From: Tetrahymena thermophila SB210
Lineage: Eukaryota > Ciliophora > Oligohymenophorea > Hymenostomatida > Tetrahymenidae
Assembly (NCBI RefSeq): GCF_000189635.1
Contig: NW_002476005.1
Location: forward strand, 1 to 48,522
Direction: 5' to 3'
Length of the DNA: 48,522 nt
The notes under the pieces were generated by a model. That model saw only the letters and a program-made list of their open reading frames with translations, did no database searches and was not told the origin of the DNA. Position numbers and translations under genes: made by a program. Below are positions 1 to 12,685 of this stretch, in pieces (positions within the stretch are counted from its first letter, which is position 1; every line of letters begins with the position of its first letter).

Positions 1-645
1 ATAATAAACACGTATTATTTAGATCTGATTTAATATTCAAAAAGATTTCTTAATTAAAACGATTGAATAATATCATCTTTAATATTAAAATTTTAAAATA
101 ATAAAGGAATTATTGTTTAAATTAGCTTAATAATATCATTTAAAATTTTTTAAAAAACATAAATTATCAAATTCACTACCATCTCCACTTTTTTATTACA
201 AATGAGTATAAATGCAAGCTTAATTAAACCACATTTTCAAATTTTTAAAAACCGGCCTTAATATATGAACCTTACAGTATATATATGCTTTTAATGAGTA
301 ATCCAATTTAGAATATTTTTTTCATTTAAATTTTAATTTATTTTGAAAAAAAATACATTTAAAAATAATTGAAGGAATTAATATTTTTTCAATCTACAAT
401 ATAAACACTCTTAGTAAAAAATATATCTTATATTGATTATATAAAACATATCTATCAAAATAATAATTGATTACTTACTTACTTGATATTTCAAATTTGT
501 TATTATTATTTTTGATTAGAAAAGGTTTGTAGATATCCTTTTAAAGGTTTCTAATTCAATTATAATATGATTGAAACTGTGATTGATAAGTTAATAAAAA
601 AATATTCTACAAATTAATTATAAATTATTTAATTTTTTTATTAAT
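1..645. other. AT-rich spacer without gene
   Basis: I see only AT-rich sequence with no ORF of protein-like composition in the ciliate code. It is the 3' flank of the minus-strand phosphoesterase gene that ends at 646. Confidence 0.5.
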
Positions 646-1374
646 TCATTCAGATGAGATTTCATAATCAAAACAAATAGGTTTGTGATAAGAAGGGACC
701 AATTAGTAGTACTCATTTAAGATAGAACAGTTAATAAAAGTTGTGTTATCTATTTTTTTGATGCCATAACCTCCATGAGAATGACCAAAGATGTGGTATT
801 TAGGTTTGACCCTCTCAAGAATTTATTGCTTTAAGTATTTATCACCTTCATGCAACTCTGGAGAGCTTGGCTCAAAGTCCATAATTTCATAAGGACCTCC
901 ATGAGTTATAAGAATATCAGTTTCAGTAGGAATTTATTACCATTTTTGGATGCTCTCCTATTCTGTTTCTAGATAAAAAGCCCATTTAGAATATAATTGA
1001 ATATATGGTGATCCATAAATATTGATGCCCTTAAGATTATAGCTCTAGTCCTCTAAATAGATGCAGTCTTATAACAGCGATTTAACTTATTTGGGATCAT
1101 AATTTTAATTAACGTGATTTTTATACCTTGGTTTGAGCTTTTGTTCATAATTTTTTACATCAAAAGTCAACTCATGATTCCCTGCGATTACAATCTTGAC
1201 TTCAAACTTTGAGTTTCTCAAAAAGTCATTAAATTCAGAAACTTCCTGAGGACAACCCGTGTAAGTAAAATCACCAGCATGAATTAGTACATCTCCTTAT
1301 GGCAGTTAAACTTAATCAGCATAAGTATGAGAGTCTGAGATACAAACAAATTTTAATTTTTTACTATTATCCAT
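646..1374 (-). CDS. Calcineurin-like metallophosphoesterase, MPPED/UPF0046 type
   Basis: This is an intact 242-residue ORF in the ciliate code (ATG at 1374, TGA at 646-648), with many in-frame TAA/TAG read as Gln. Motifs seen in order are ISDSH (metal ligands D14 and H16), HAGDFTYTG (D35), IVIAGNHELTFD (N66, H67), YGSPY, ILITHGGPY and HIFGHSHGGYG. These are the standard five metallophosphoesterase blocks, and their order and spacing match the MPPED1/MPPED2 family, whose vertebrate members hydrolyse phosphodiesters with two metal ions. The family length is similar, so the gene appears complete and intronless. The last block keeps FGHSH, with the histidine that vertebrate MPPED2 has lost, so full catalytic competence is expected. 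No signal peptide is evident, so a cytosolic enzyme is likely. The physiological substrate is unknown. Confidence 0.93.
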
Positions 1375-2190
1375 AAAAACAATTTATTAGGCTTTTCTTA
1401 TTAAGATTTGCTTATTATTTCTTTAAATATTCTAATAAAATTTATATTGATGTAAAAATGTGAATTTAATTAATTGCCTTATAAAAATTGATAGATAATA
1501 AACTTTTTTATTTTCTGATAAAAATACTTAGATTTATTTTTTGAAAATTCTATATGAAAAATATAAATTACATTTTCTGATAACTTTGTTTATTCATTGA
1601 AAAGCCTTTTTTAGAAAGGGAAACTAGCTAAAGAAAAAATAATTTGCCTAAAAATATCCGTGTATTTTTATTGAATATGAGAGTGAAGAATTTATTTTGA
1701 TAAAAATAATATTATAAATGACTAACTTTTTTATTTTTGTTTTATTAAAAAGCAATAATTTAAAAAATATTTTTTAAAAAATACAATCAATTATGAAAAT
1801 ATTTATAAAATTTTAATTTTTAAAACGATTAAATTATTTTGTAAAAATAGTATTTAAATATCAATTATAAAACATAATAAATGATAAAAGTTTGATAAAA
1901 TAAAATGATATTTAAATTGAGAATAATTACCAATTATTTATTTAAAAGTTTAAACAAAATAAAAGAAATGATTTAATTAATAATTCTATTTAGATTTTGT
2001 ATAATACGAACTTCTTATTTTTTATGAAAGTAAAGTCACATGGATTCTATTCAAAATTCAAAATAAATTATTATTTGTTATTATTTTCTAAATGAAAAAT
2101 ATGCTAGAATAACAACTTAAAATGTTAAAATAATTATCTAATTTAAAGAATTAAATAAATATTAATAAATATAGAAAATAAAATTTATGG

Positions 2191-2221
<31 letters not shown>

Positions 2222-2663
2222 GCCAAATAATTTCTTAGATTTAATTTTAGAAAATGCAGATGCTTTTAAATCTAAAATATAAAACAAAGTCCATAATAAA
2301 TACTTAATGAGATTTTAAAATAAGCTAAAAAATTAACTTCAATCCAATAATTTGAAAGATTTTAACCTACAAATTATTAAAATACTACCAAATAACATAG
2401 TAAATTTATTTTACTTTTAGTAATAAAAATGCCATTGCCATAACTATATTCTAAATTTCACTAATATAATGAAGCATATTCAACCAGAAATTTAGTAAAA
2501 ATTATTTAAAACTTTAAGCTAGCATAACATTAATACCAGCAAAATACCTTACAATTAATAAAATAAAAATTTAGAACAGATTATAAATTAAATAATATTA
2601 TAAATTTAAAATTTAATTTAACTATGATGTAGAAGTACGATATTGTCGATTTATATATATATA

Positions 2664-2697
<34 letters not shown>

Positions 2698-3282
2698 TAT
2701 TTATTTATATAAATTTAATTCTAACTTATTAACATTTAGTGTATTCTTTATATTTTAATAGTTAATAAAAGGGAGGCTAGTGCTTCATGCTCCATTAATT
2801 AAGATTATACATCAAAGTAACTCTGTAAATTAGAATGTTCGCTTAAAATGATAATTTAGAGTATATTTTTTAAAATTAGAATATGCTATTTGGATGGTTT
2901 ATTATACAATTTATATGTAAAGTGAAATGAAATTTAAATAGCCTTTGATCTTTGAAAAACAACAAAAATAATAAATCTAATTGAGATTAGAATTGAAGTT
3001 GAGTCTAATAAGTAATGCTTTTATTTTTTAACTATGTTTTTTGTTAATCTAAAAAGACAAATAGATTTATTATATTAAAATTAATTTTTAATGTAATTAT
3101 GATCTACTTAATTAATATAGTACTAACTAAATAAAAAAATTCACTAACTAAAGTAGAGTGAATAATGATTGAATGAATGAATGATATATTAAACTAAAAA
3201 AATGAAATTTATATTTATATAACATATTTTTATTTCGTATTGTTGATTTATTTATTTATTTCTAACTATTATATAGTATATT
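1375..3282. other. AT-rich spacer with ATT microsatellites
   Basis: About 1.9 kb between two minus-strand genes. It contains two ATT trinucleotide runs (about 2191-2219 and 2665-2697, the second preceded by a TA run from 2652) and no ORF that I can support. The part next to 1375 should hold the promoter of the phosphoesterase gene, but no motif is recognisable. Confidence 0.5.
2652..2697. repeat. (TA)n then (ATT)n microsatellite
   Basis: A short TA dinucleotide run passes directly into about eleven ATT repeats. A second ATT run lies at 2191-2219. Confidence 0.85.
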
Positions 3283-3912
3283 TCACATGTCTCTACATTA
3301 TCCTAGGAACATTGTTATTATAGCTGTGTAAATAAAGAATAAAGCTTTGTGAGCTAATTTAAAGCGAGGAAGGTCGCGGCAAACTCTTGATCTAACTCCA
3401 TAATGGAAGAGCACTACACTTAGGAGATAGCAGACCTCTATGAAGAAGTTGTCCTTGAAGTAAAAAAGACAAGCGTGGAAAAGAGGGACACTAAGCTACC
3501 ACCAGTTGTAGTAATTTAAATATATTAATGATGGAAGGAATACTAGTGATGTAATGTGGTGAAGAGTGTAAGCGAAAAAGCAGACTCCGTATTATCCTAA
3601 AGCGATGTAAACATATAGGTCAAAAACATAGTAAACAGGGCCATAGAATATAAATATTTAAACTATTCTGTCCCAGATGTCTGGCTTAAGTTCGTTTTTG
3701 GTTACAGATTAAGAGAAATCTTTTGGGAAAAATAGACGGTAAATGAAGAATATGGCAAGAGGGATTATAGTAGCTATGGAATAGTAATACCAAATTGAAT
3801 CGTTATAATACTTCACTTATCTGATGAATTCTTCTTCAAGCAATTTCTCAAAAATATTTCCTTGCTTGGTATTTTCTAGTACAATGTCCTATGTGAGATT
3901 AGCCAAAACCAT
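3283..3912 (-). CDS. Multi-pass membrane protein, TLC-like (weak)
   Basis: Intact 209-residue ORF in the ciliate code, ATG at 3912 and TGA at 3283-3285. After a charged N-terminus of about 40 residues there are roughly six hydrophobic segments, near residues 41-62, 84-104, 108-133, 138-152, 158-173 and 188-203. It therefore looks like a polytopic membrane protein without a cleavable signal peptide. The sequence YTLHHITSLVF (His118-His119 inside a membrane segment) recalls the paired histidine of TLC-domain proteins. The protein is short, and I do not see enough further motifs to be sure. The region is clearly richer in G and C than its flanks, and all frame-preserving Gln codons are TAA/TAG, which supports real coding. 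The gene is divergent from the next gene at 4954, so 3913-4953 should contain both promoters. Confidence 0.8.
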
Positions 3913-4953
3913 TTATTTTAAAAGGCAATAACTAAATTTACTTTAATATGATTTGTTTTTTATATTTGACAATTATCACTACTTTACTAAAAATTTATGT
4001 TTTTAATCAATAAGAGAGGATGTATGGTTTGTCAATTTAATTACAAAAACCTAATTAAAATTTTCAGAAAGCTATATTAAACTTTCATAAACACAGTATT
4101 AAATGAATCGTGTGAATATATTTTATGAAAGCAGTCAAAGATATCTAAATGAGCATTAGAGTAATAATAAATATTTATACCGTGCAGAAATGATAATTCA
4201 AATAAACATGAATATTGTTGTTTCAACCTTAAACAAGTTGCTTACTTTAAAGCATTCATTTATGGCACGAATTAAATTAAATTAAAGTGTAATTAAGAGG
4301 AATAAGAAGCGAATAAAGGTAATGTATGAATTAATTCTATCAATTTGCTTTTTAAAATATTTAAATTAAATAGAACAAACAAATGAGACTGTTCTTCTTT
4401 TTTTTATAAATTTAAATTACAATTGAATTTATTTAGATTTAAATTATAGATTTTACATTTTTTAATTAATAAATTGTCTTTAATTTCTATTGTTTCTCTT
4501 CAATATTTTAATACCAAGAATAAATTAAAAAATTTTTATAAATATTTTTTAAAATGATTTTTAAGCACATTGAATTTCTATTGATAAATTATAAATTTAA
4601 AGGTTAAACAAAGCTTAGAGTTATTATGAATTTGTTTGCAAATAAATTTAAGATTATTCGAGAAAATTAAATTAAATAAGAATTGAATTTTCTATTAGAA
4701 TAATTGATTGTTTTTATTGTCATTAAAGATATTTGTTTTCATTTATTAGACTATGAATGAAATCTATATAAAATTTATTTAGAACTCATAAAAGAGTTTG
4801 TAAAATATTGACTTATTTATTTATTATTAATTTGATTAAAAAAATAATATTTAATTAGGACTTTTAGCTTAGCAATAATATTTCCTTTGTATTTGATAGC
4901 GTTTTAAAAGTTTAAATATTTATTAAAAATCATAAAATATTTTATTTTAAGTC
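3913..4953. promoter_or_regulatory. Divergent intergenic region
   Basis: One kb separates the start codons of the minus-strand membrane protein and the plus-strand 903-residue protein, so both promoters should lie here. The sequence is AT-rich and no specific element can be recognised. Confidence 0.4.
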
Positions 4954-7665
4954 ATGTTTAGATAAGCTTTCAAATTTGGTGGAAGAGCCTTCATGAAATT
5001 GGCTAATAAGAAAGCCATTTAAATTGGTACTTCCTTAATAGGTATAGGTTTGTATTAAAGATATAATGTGATGAACGAACAAAAATAAAATTTATCATCA
5101 AACGATACAAATGCATAAATGAAAAATCAAAGCTAGCAAGAAAACAAAGTTAAGGTTGAAGAAGATGCTATTTATTTAAATAAACAAACTTACATGTAAA
5201 ATTTGCTAGGAAATAAGCATGAAAATTATATCTTAATTGTGCATGCAGAGGATAATTATGAAGACACTAATAATTCAATAAAGGCAGCTAAACACATTAA
5301 AAAGATTATAAAATAGCAAAGGGATGATTTGAAATCTAATGTTGATATAAATGTCTATGTTGTTTCACGCCCTACTTTGGAAGAAGTTAAAAAGTTGGCC
5401 AATCGCGTCATGGATTTCAAAATTTTTGAAAGAGAAGAAGATCCCTAACCTATCGAAGTATACATTAAAACAGTGCATTCTAATGAATCAGTTTACATTA
5501 AATGGAGAAGAGAATCCTTTTACTCTGAATACAAAAGCAATAAATTTGTGAAAAAGCTCGATAGATACTTGAGTCTGTTTGATCGCTTCTAAAATACAAA
5601 CAATATCGATTAGCTTCAATAGCAAGAAAAAATATTAGCAGATATACTACAAAAATAATATATAAAAATGAATGAGCCTGTTATTATCAAGTGTGCCTCT
5701 TTAAGTAATTAGCAGAATTCTGTTGCAGCCAAATAGCAACACAAGGAACTAAAATTCTTCAAAAAATTATGTTTCATGTCATTAGAAAGAAAACTCATTC
5801 CTTTAAAATCACGTTTTGTAATTCTAGAAAATAAAGAAATTATGCGTCAACTCAATCTTGAAGATGGATAAATCTACATTTTAAGAAACGACATGGTTTA
5901 AAAATTAGAAAATAGTAAAGATATTTCTGAAGTCAACGATAAGAAAAAGAAAATTGTTATCAATGATGAATTTATGTATCTCAAAAACGAAAGAAATTTG
6001 AATGGTAAAAATGAAAAACTTTAATATTTTTCAAGCCTTCTAGAAAATTACCAAGGCTATAAGCATTCTAACTAGCAACTCATAAAAAGCATAGAGACAC
6101 TTTCAAAAGAAACTGGTAAGGCTTAAAATGCACAAGAACTTGAAGAAATGAAAGAAGAAGCTGCTTTTGTGAACTTCATCATGCCAAGAATTACTTTCCT
6201 TAGAGACGCTAAATTCGGCAGCATAGGAAAACTCTTTAGAAAAATAACATTCTAAAAGGAAAAGCACGTGCTTTCATTGAACTTACAGAATGATGATAAA
6301 ACTTACAACAATTCAAGAATTTTAACCTTTAAGAAATTATATGAATAATATAAAAATGAATTCACTTTCTTGCTAGTTGATACTGACGAGCTCGTAGATC
6401 TCTTCCCCCATATGGAGTCTAATTAGCCTTAATTTTCTGTCTTTAACTTTTTCAACATTGATAAATCTCTTAGCAAAGTTGGCAAATACTACAAGCATCT
6501 TATTTTCCCATTTGAAAAATACTTTTTAAGAGACTCAGAAAACTTTTATGAGGATTTTAGCACCTTGCAGAAATAAGTTGATCAAATTCTTCTTTCTCAA
6601 GGAAAATAAGAATATGTTGTTAATTAGCAAGATATGATCTAAAATATTAACTCAGAAACATTAGATCACTTGCTGTAAAATTCAATTCATCCTTTCTTAG
6701 TCTAAATATTTGATGATTCCCCACAAAGCAGATTATCTCAACTCACTCTCAACTAACTTGAATTGAATAGACTTTCACAAGAACAAAACAGCCAAGAGAC
6801 TACTTACTCAAATATTAAATTTTATCGTATGAGCCATTTAAATTAACATCCCTTTTTGAAAGGAAGAGACGAATCAGACTAAAAAGGACCATTATACTTA
6901 TTAGTCGACCCAAGCACCAAAAGAGTTTATTTATCACCAATCAAAGAATAGTTTTCTAAAGTAATCAGTAATGACGAAGCAATTTAATTTTTACAGCAAT
7001 ATAAAAAATCAGATAAAGGAGCAGTAAAATCTGAAGAAAAAGTAAATATCAATAAATAATAAGCTGATTAAATAGAAAATAAAACTAATGATTAATTTGT
7101 ATTTAGCTAACCCTCCTAAGTATAAAAGAATAACAATGAAATTTTGATGTAAGAATAGATTTAGATATAATTAACTAATTAAGCTTCTTAATTAGCCTAG
7201 TAGCTTTAAAATAATTAAGTTTTGCAAAACAGAATTTAATTAGAGCAAGATAATAATTAGATTTAATTAAAACCAAACAACCCCTAGGATCAAAATGATA
7301 AGGATGTGATTACATAGTAGGCTGGATAACATTTGTAAGATTAAAATCAAATAGCAATTAATAATTAGATTAATTAATAAGAAATCTAAATTGATAATGA
7401 TAGTAATAACATATAGACATAATAACAATAGGATTAATAAATAAAGTCATTAGAACTGTAATAATTGACTAAAGCCGCTGAAACTACTCAAGACTATATT
7501 CAAAGCAATGAATTTTCTCAAACAAATTAAGATAATTAATAAAATAACTCTACAGTAAACCAGTAAAATACAAATTAAAACCAAAATGGAAACATGAATA
7601 CAGATAGTAACAACACTCATGAATCTTAAAACTTAAATAGTTAAGATGGATAAAATCAATAATGA
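4954..7665 (+). CDS. 903-residue protein, basic N-terminus, Gln-rich C-terminus
   Basis: A single uninterrupted ORF in the ciliate code from ATG 4954 to TGA 7663-7665, without a visible intron. The N-terminus (MFRQAFKFGGRAFMKLANKK) is rich in Arg and Lys, free of acidic residues, and followed by a hydrophobic patch (IGTSLIGIGLY, about residues 24-34). This resembles a mitochondrial presequence or an N-terminal membrane anchor. Residues about 90-690 are a globular, mixed-charge region with possible alpha/beta character (for example NYILIVHAED and FTFLLVDTDELVDLFP). From about residue 690 to the end the protein is dominated by Gln and Asn, mostly encoded by TAA and TAG. I do not recognise the family. 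Mitochondrial inner-membrane or matrix location is inference from the N-terminus. It may be a ciliate-specific protein. Confidence 0.9.
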
Positions 7666-10600
7666 ATAAGAATGCGAAGGAATTATCATACCATTTAAAA
7701 TTTTATATTGAAAACTAAATTTTTATCTCTTTAATCTAATAAAAATTAAAAAAGGCAAATGTTTGTTTGTTTAATTTTAATGCTTGTAAGTTGAGTGATA
7801 AAATGTCTATTACTACTTTATTTTTATTCATTCAAAATATGTAACAAAATACATTCTTAAGCGCATGAAACATCGCTAATTAAAAAAATTTTTAATTAAA
7901 ATTTGTATTTTTCTTAAAACCAAATCAAATAAATTACTTAATTACTGTAATTTAAAGTAAGTCTTCAATTTCTTTCTGTTATTTTCTTAAAATAAATGCT
8001 AATTAATTTTTTTGAGTTTTAGTCTAGGATTAATGATTTAATTTGCATTCTAAATAAACGAAAGTAATATTTTAAAGTTAACAAAGAAATAATATTATTT
8101 TTAATATATTTTTTATATCTTTTTAAACAATACAATATTTTTATGATTTCAACAATAAAAAGTTATTAATCATTTGAGGTTATATTACTTAGCTTTAAAA
8201 TAATACATAAAAATATAATCAATTGTAAATTTCATTTTTAAGCGGTAAGTAACTAAACACAAAAAAACTGTAAAACATTTCAATAATAAAAAAAGTATTT
8301 TAAAATAAATTTTACTAATCACAAAATAACAAAAATTATTTTTTTAATAAATGATAAAAACATTAATTGTTGATTATTGGTTTAGTAAGTAAGTTAATCA
8401 TTTATGATTTACCTAATAATTAATTATACCTTTATTTTGTAATTGTTTTACTACTTTTGAATAATATTCATTCAGTAGATTTTAGATATATTTTTGCATA
8501 AAAACATGACATCCTTAACGAATTTTTAAAAATGTATAACACAATTATTAATTTTATAACTTATTTTAAATTTACTCATATAAACTTGTATACTGAGTTA
8601 TTTATTAATTTATACCAACTCAAATAAAACATTTTTTTTTTCAAACTTGATAAACCTGGAAAATGATCTCAAAAAATAGCTTCCTGCCTTATTTGTTTGA
8701 TATATGTGAAATTAAAGTAACTATTAAAAAATAAATTATTTTTAATGATAGATAATTTTTGAATACTAAAGAAATATTTGCTTTTAAAAATTTGTGTATC
8801 TATGAATAGATTATTTAATAATATTTTTGCAAAAAAGAAAAATATTTGTTTTTTAATATTTATTTATATTTATCTAAATATAAATAAACTATTTGTCTTA
8901 TATTATTTAGATAGAAGAAAAATATTTGCTTTTTATTTGGTAATTTTTATAGATTATTTTTGTTTTTATCATTTCTAAGACGTAATATAAAATAGATACA
9001 TACATTCATATAAGATCAATCGAATTCTATCCGTTTAGGCAGTTTGGTTATAAAAATTTAATAAAAACATGAAAATATTTAAGTAATAAATAATCTACAT
9101 GAACTCAAACTAAGTATTTTAATTAAATTACAAATAGCAGAAAATACTAATTTTTTATAGAAAAAAAAACAAGTAAAATTATTTGCTCTGAATTGAAATA
9201 AACTTAAAGTATTTTGGAATTTATTTAAAAATTTAAAGGAGAAAATATATTTTAGTGAAAAATATAATATGAAAATAATTATGTATTTATTTTTATTTTG
9301 GTGTAATTCACCTAGTAAAATCGTAAGTTAAAAGTATAATTTGAAATTTAAAAAATATGGATTTTACCTAATAAATTATATTTGAAATTAAACAAGATTA
9401 CTGTTTACAATTATTTTTTTGAACAAGCCAGAGTAATTAATTTCAAATAAATTTGAGAAGTGAATAAAAGCTAATCAATTATTCAATTATAGTGGTAATA
9501 AATAAACAATCGAATTAGATTTATTAAAATTTCTTTCTATTTTAATTTATGCAGCAAATTATTCATTATTAAAATATGCAAATTACAAATTTTAAAAAAA
9601 TCTTGATTTTTAAATAAAAAGATTATCACGAATTATCTATAAAAATTTACTTAATTTTGATAAGATCTTTATTTTGGTGAAAAAATATGTTGTAAAATGT
9701 TAATATTTGTTTTTGAAATATTTTTTATTTAATTTTTTAAACAATATTTAAAAAATTTATAGTGAAATTTACATCAAAAATAAATATATGTAATAAATAA
9801 CTAACTTTTATTTTAAATTAATGAATGAAAAAACATCATGCATTTGTTTTGTTTACATTAAGTTAGCAAAGTAATTTATTTTTAGTAGAAAAAATAATAA
9901 TGATGAATGTATAAATACTTAATTTAGTAATAATATGTAACCAAAATTTATATTTTATGTTTAAATAACCAATAGCTAGTTTGAATGATGTAAGTTAGCA
10001 ATGCGTTAAATTTATTACTCTAAAATAATCGTAAATTACAATACATTTTAAAATATACAAAAATAACAAATAAATAAAAAATCAATTTTTTTTCTTGAAT
10101 AAATGAATTTCATATTTACAAGCAAAATTGTCTGTCGTCATATGATACCAAAAAATTTTCTAAAGGAAGATTTATATTTATTTTGAGATGAAAAACAAAA
10201 ATCAATCTATATTTTAATATTTAAATAAATAAACCTGCTTGTTACATTAGAATAAAGGTTTTGCATAATATACGCATTTGCAGTTAAAATTATTAAAAAT
10301 TTTCATTCACATTTAAACGATAGTAGATTTATTTTTTACCTGATTTATATTAATTCAATTTATTTGTTAATTTTAAAGCAAACAATGGTATTCGTCTAGA
10401 TCTTCAATAAGTTTTTAATCAATTTAAAAGAAATCCCTTCATTTACACATCCTTAATATCTATTAAAAATTTTGTCATTAAGAGTTTTGAATTGTCATAC
10501 TTTTACACTAATATTTTTCTTTCTAGCTTTTATATCACTAATTTACAAAAAATTTTTTAATAATTCTAACTGTAACTTGAATACGGGAAGTAATAAAAAA

Positions 10601-12685
10601 TAAAGTAATTCTAATACAAAACTTTTAAAAATAATAGGCTAAAAAATGATGTCAAGAAAGAAAGAATGAAATCAGTTGAATTATATGCTATAGGATTGTG
10701 CTAGTATTTAACTATTTAAAAAATATATATTTAAGCATTAACTTTCATATAAGAATTTATAGTCTAACATTAATTGATTTATTAATTGTAAGCGTATGCA
10801 ACTATTATTATTTATCACTTTTATATCTGATCTAGAGCTAAAACCAAAACAATAAGCAACTTAAAGCAAATTTTTTCTATAAATCTTCTATTTTTTCTCC
10901 TTAAATGATTTAATTTTTTTATAATTTGGATAAAATTCCTTCATACTTGTAAGATAAAAACAATAATGATTTATAAATATTTATAAATTGCTCACTCCTT
11001 CAGAATAATTTTACACAAGCTAAATATTTATTTCATAAGTTTTTTATTTACCAACAGGATATTAAATGTTAAACAAAGCATACCACTTATACATTATTAC
11101 ACTTTTTTAAAAATTGTTTAGCGCCAAGGTAAAAATCTTTTAAAACAGCTATTTTAAAAATCCTTGTTAAAAGTAAGTCTTTGAATTTATCCAAATTTCT
11201 CTCAAAATATTAAGTAAAAACTCATTGAAGTACATTATGGCATATTTAAAACCTTAAATTCATTTTTTTAAGAATTAATTTTTCTTATTTGAGAAGTCAT
11301 CTTTAAATAGTTAAAAAATTTTTGCTATTTGCATAGTTATGATTACAAAATTTACCAATCAATGAATTATCTATTTAGTTAGATTAAAATCTTCTAAAAA
11401 ATAATTTAGTTATAAAAACTTTCTCAATTTATCCATAAATACATTTATTTATTTACAGATAACCTAAAATTTTTATAAAGTATAACAAGCTTTTCAAAAT
11501 CACAAAGAGTTAAAGACTTTTTATTGTTTTAAAAGTGTAAAGAAATTTAGGAATTTGATTTAGATTTTTTAGAAATTAAGAATAATCAAAAAGCTGCTTG
11601 CCTACACAAGATTTTTATACAAATAAATTAATTAATTCTTATTTATTTATTTTCTTCTGCTTTTAAAAAGAGTAATTTGATTTTCAATCAATCATTTAAG
11701 AAAAAATTTCACCATTAAAAAATCTATTTGATAAAAATCAACTTTTCAAGTTCAAAAACCTGTATTATGTATATGTATATTTATTTTTCTATTTTTACTA
11801 GATTATTAGATATTATTTGATTTCTTTTGTTCTTCATTTCTAATGTGCTTAAAAAAGACTTTTTGTACTAGATTGGTAATTATTATTATAAATGTAGAAA
11901 ATAAATAAATAAAGAAAGAATTTAATTTGAAAAAAAACTAATGTGATAGGTTTTATCAAACACTAAAGTAAAAAAGATAGAAATATTCATTCAAATATAA
12001 AAAAATAAATGATCAATATTCAAGCATACATGAAAGTGTTTGTAATCTTATAAAAGTTTATTTTTTACACATTCTAACTAACATTTGTACTCAAACAAAC
12101 AAACAAAGATAAATAAGGAAAAAATTTAAGTTTTGTGATGAAGTGTAAATTTAAAGAAATTAGATTAAAGATGGTTTAAATTAAAATTAGTTAATAAATT
12201 ATTTGAGAGTGAATATATAGTTTAAATTATTATATAATTGATTGATTAGTATGAATAATTATTAGTGATTTATAAATAATATTTTACAGATCTATTTTTT
12301 GTTTTGTTTTTTGTTTGATAAAATTACTTTCTATGTTGATTATGATGAATTTTATCATTTAAAAACAAAAGGAAGATAGAAAAGCAATTTTTTGTTATTA
12401 AATGCAAACTTCCTTTGGTTTTTCTTAGACTTTGTTAGTTATTTGCCAGAAACGAACAAACAAAAAAATGAATGATTAATTGAAGTTGCGATTTAGTTAA
12501 TTTCATGAAAACTTGTTTACTTAGTTAATTTTTATCTCTGTTTGTTTTAGTTCGGATGGGTTGGGATGGTCTTGTTTTTATAAGATTTATTATGGTGGGA
12601 GGTAAAATAAATAAATACTCAAAAGGTGATTCGATTTTTTTTTTGAATTGGTTAAAGATACTATTCTTGAATTAAATAAAATTGA
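7666..12685. other. 5-kb AT-rich spacer
   Basis: An unusually long stretch with no supported gene apart from one weak 94-codon ORF at 10385-10669. Composition is close to pure A/T with scattered homopolymers. The plus ORF near 8778-8978 has the composition of the spacer (Ile, Phe, Asn, Lys only) and is not accepted as a gene. Confidence 0.45.
10385..10669 (+). CDS. Possible small single-span membrane protein
   Basis: A 94-residue ORF in the ciliate code (ATG 10385, TGA 10667-10669). It has a hydrophobic segment (TFTLIFFFLAFISLIYKKFF) near the middle and a basic C-terminus (QKMMSRKKE). With TGA as the only stop, ORFs of this length occur by chance in AT-rich DNA. Support rests on the membrane-helix pattern, the basic tail and somewhat higher complexity than the surrounding spacer. 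No family is recognised. Confidence 0.28.

Noticed and set aside
8778..8978. 66-codon plus ORF
   Set aside because: Its composition equals the surrounding AT-rich spacer (Ile, Phe, Asn, Lys, Tyr) and it shows no domain or conserved start context.
9270..9386. Signal-peptide-like start MKIIMYLFLFWC
   Set aside because: The ORF stops after 38 codons, and no downstream exon could be joined convincingly.
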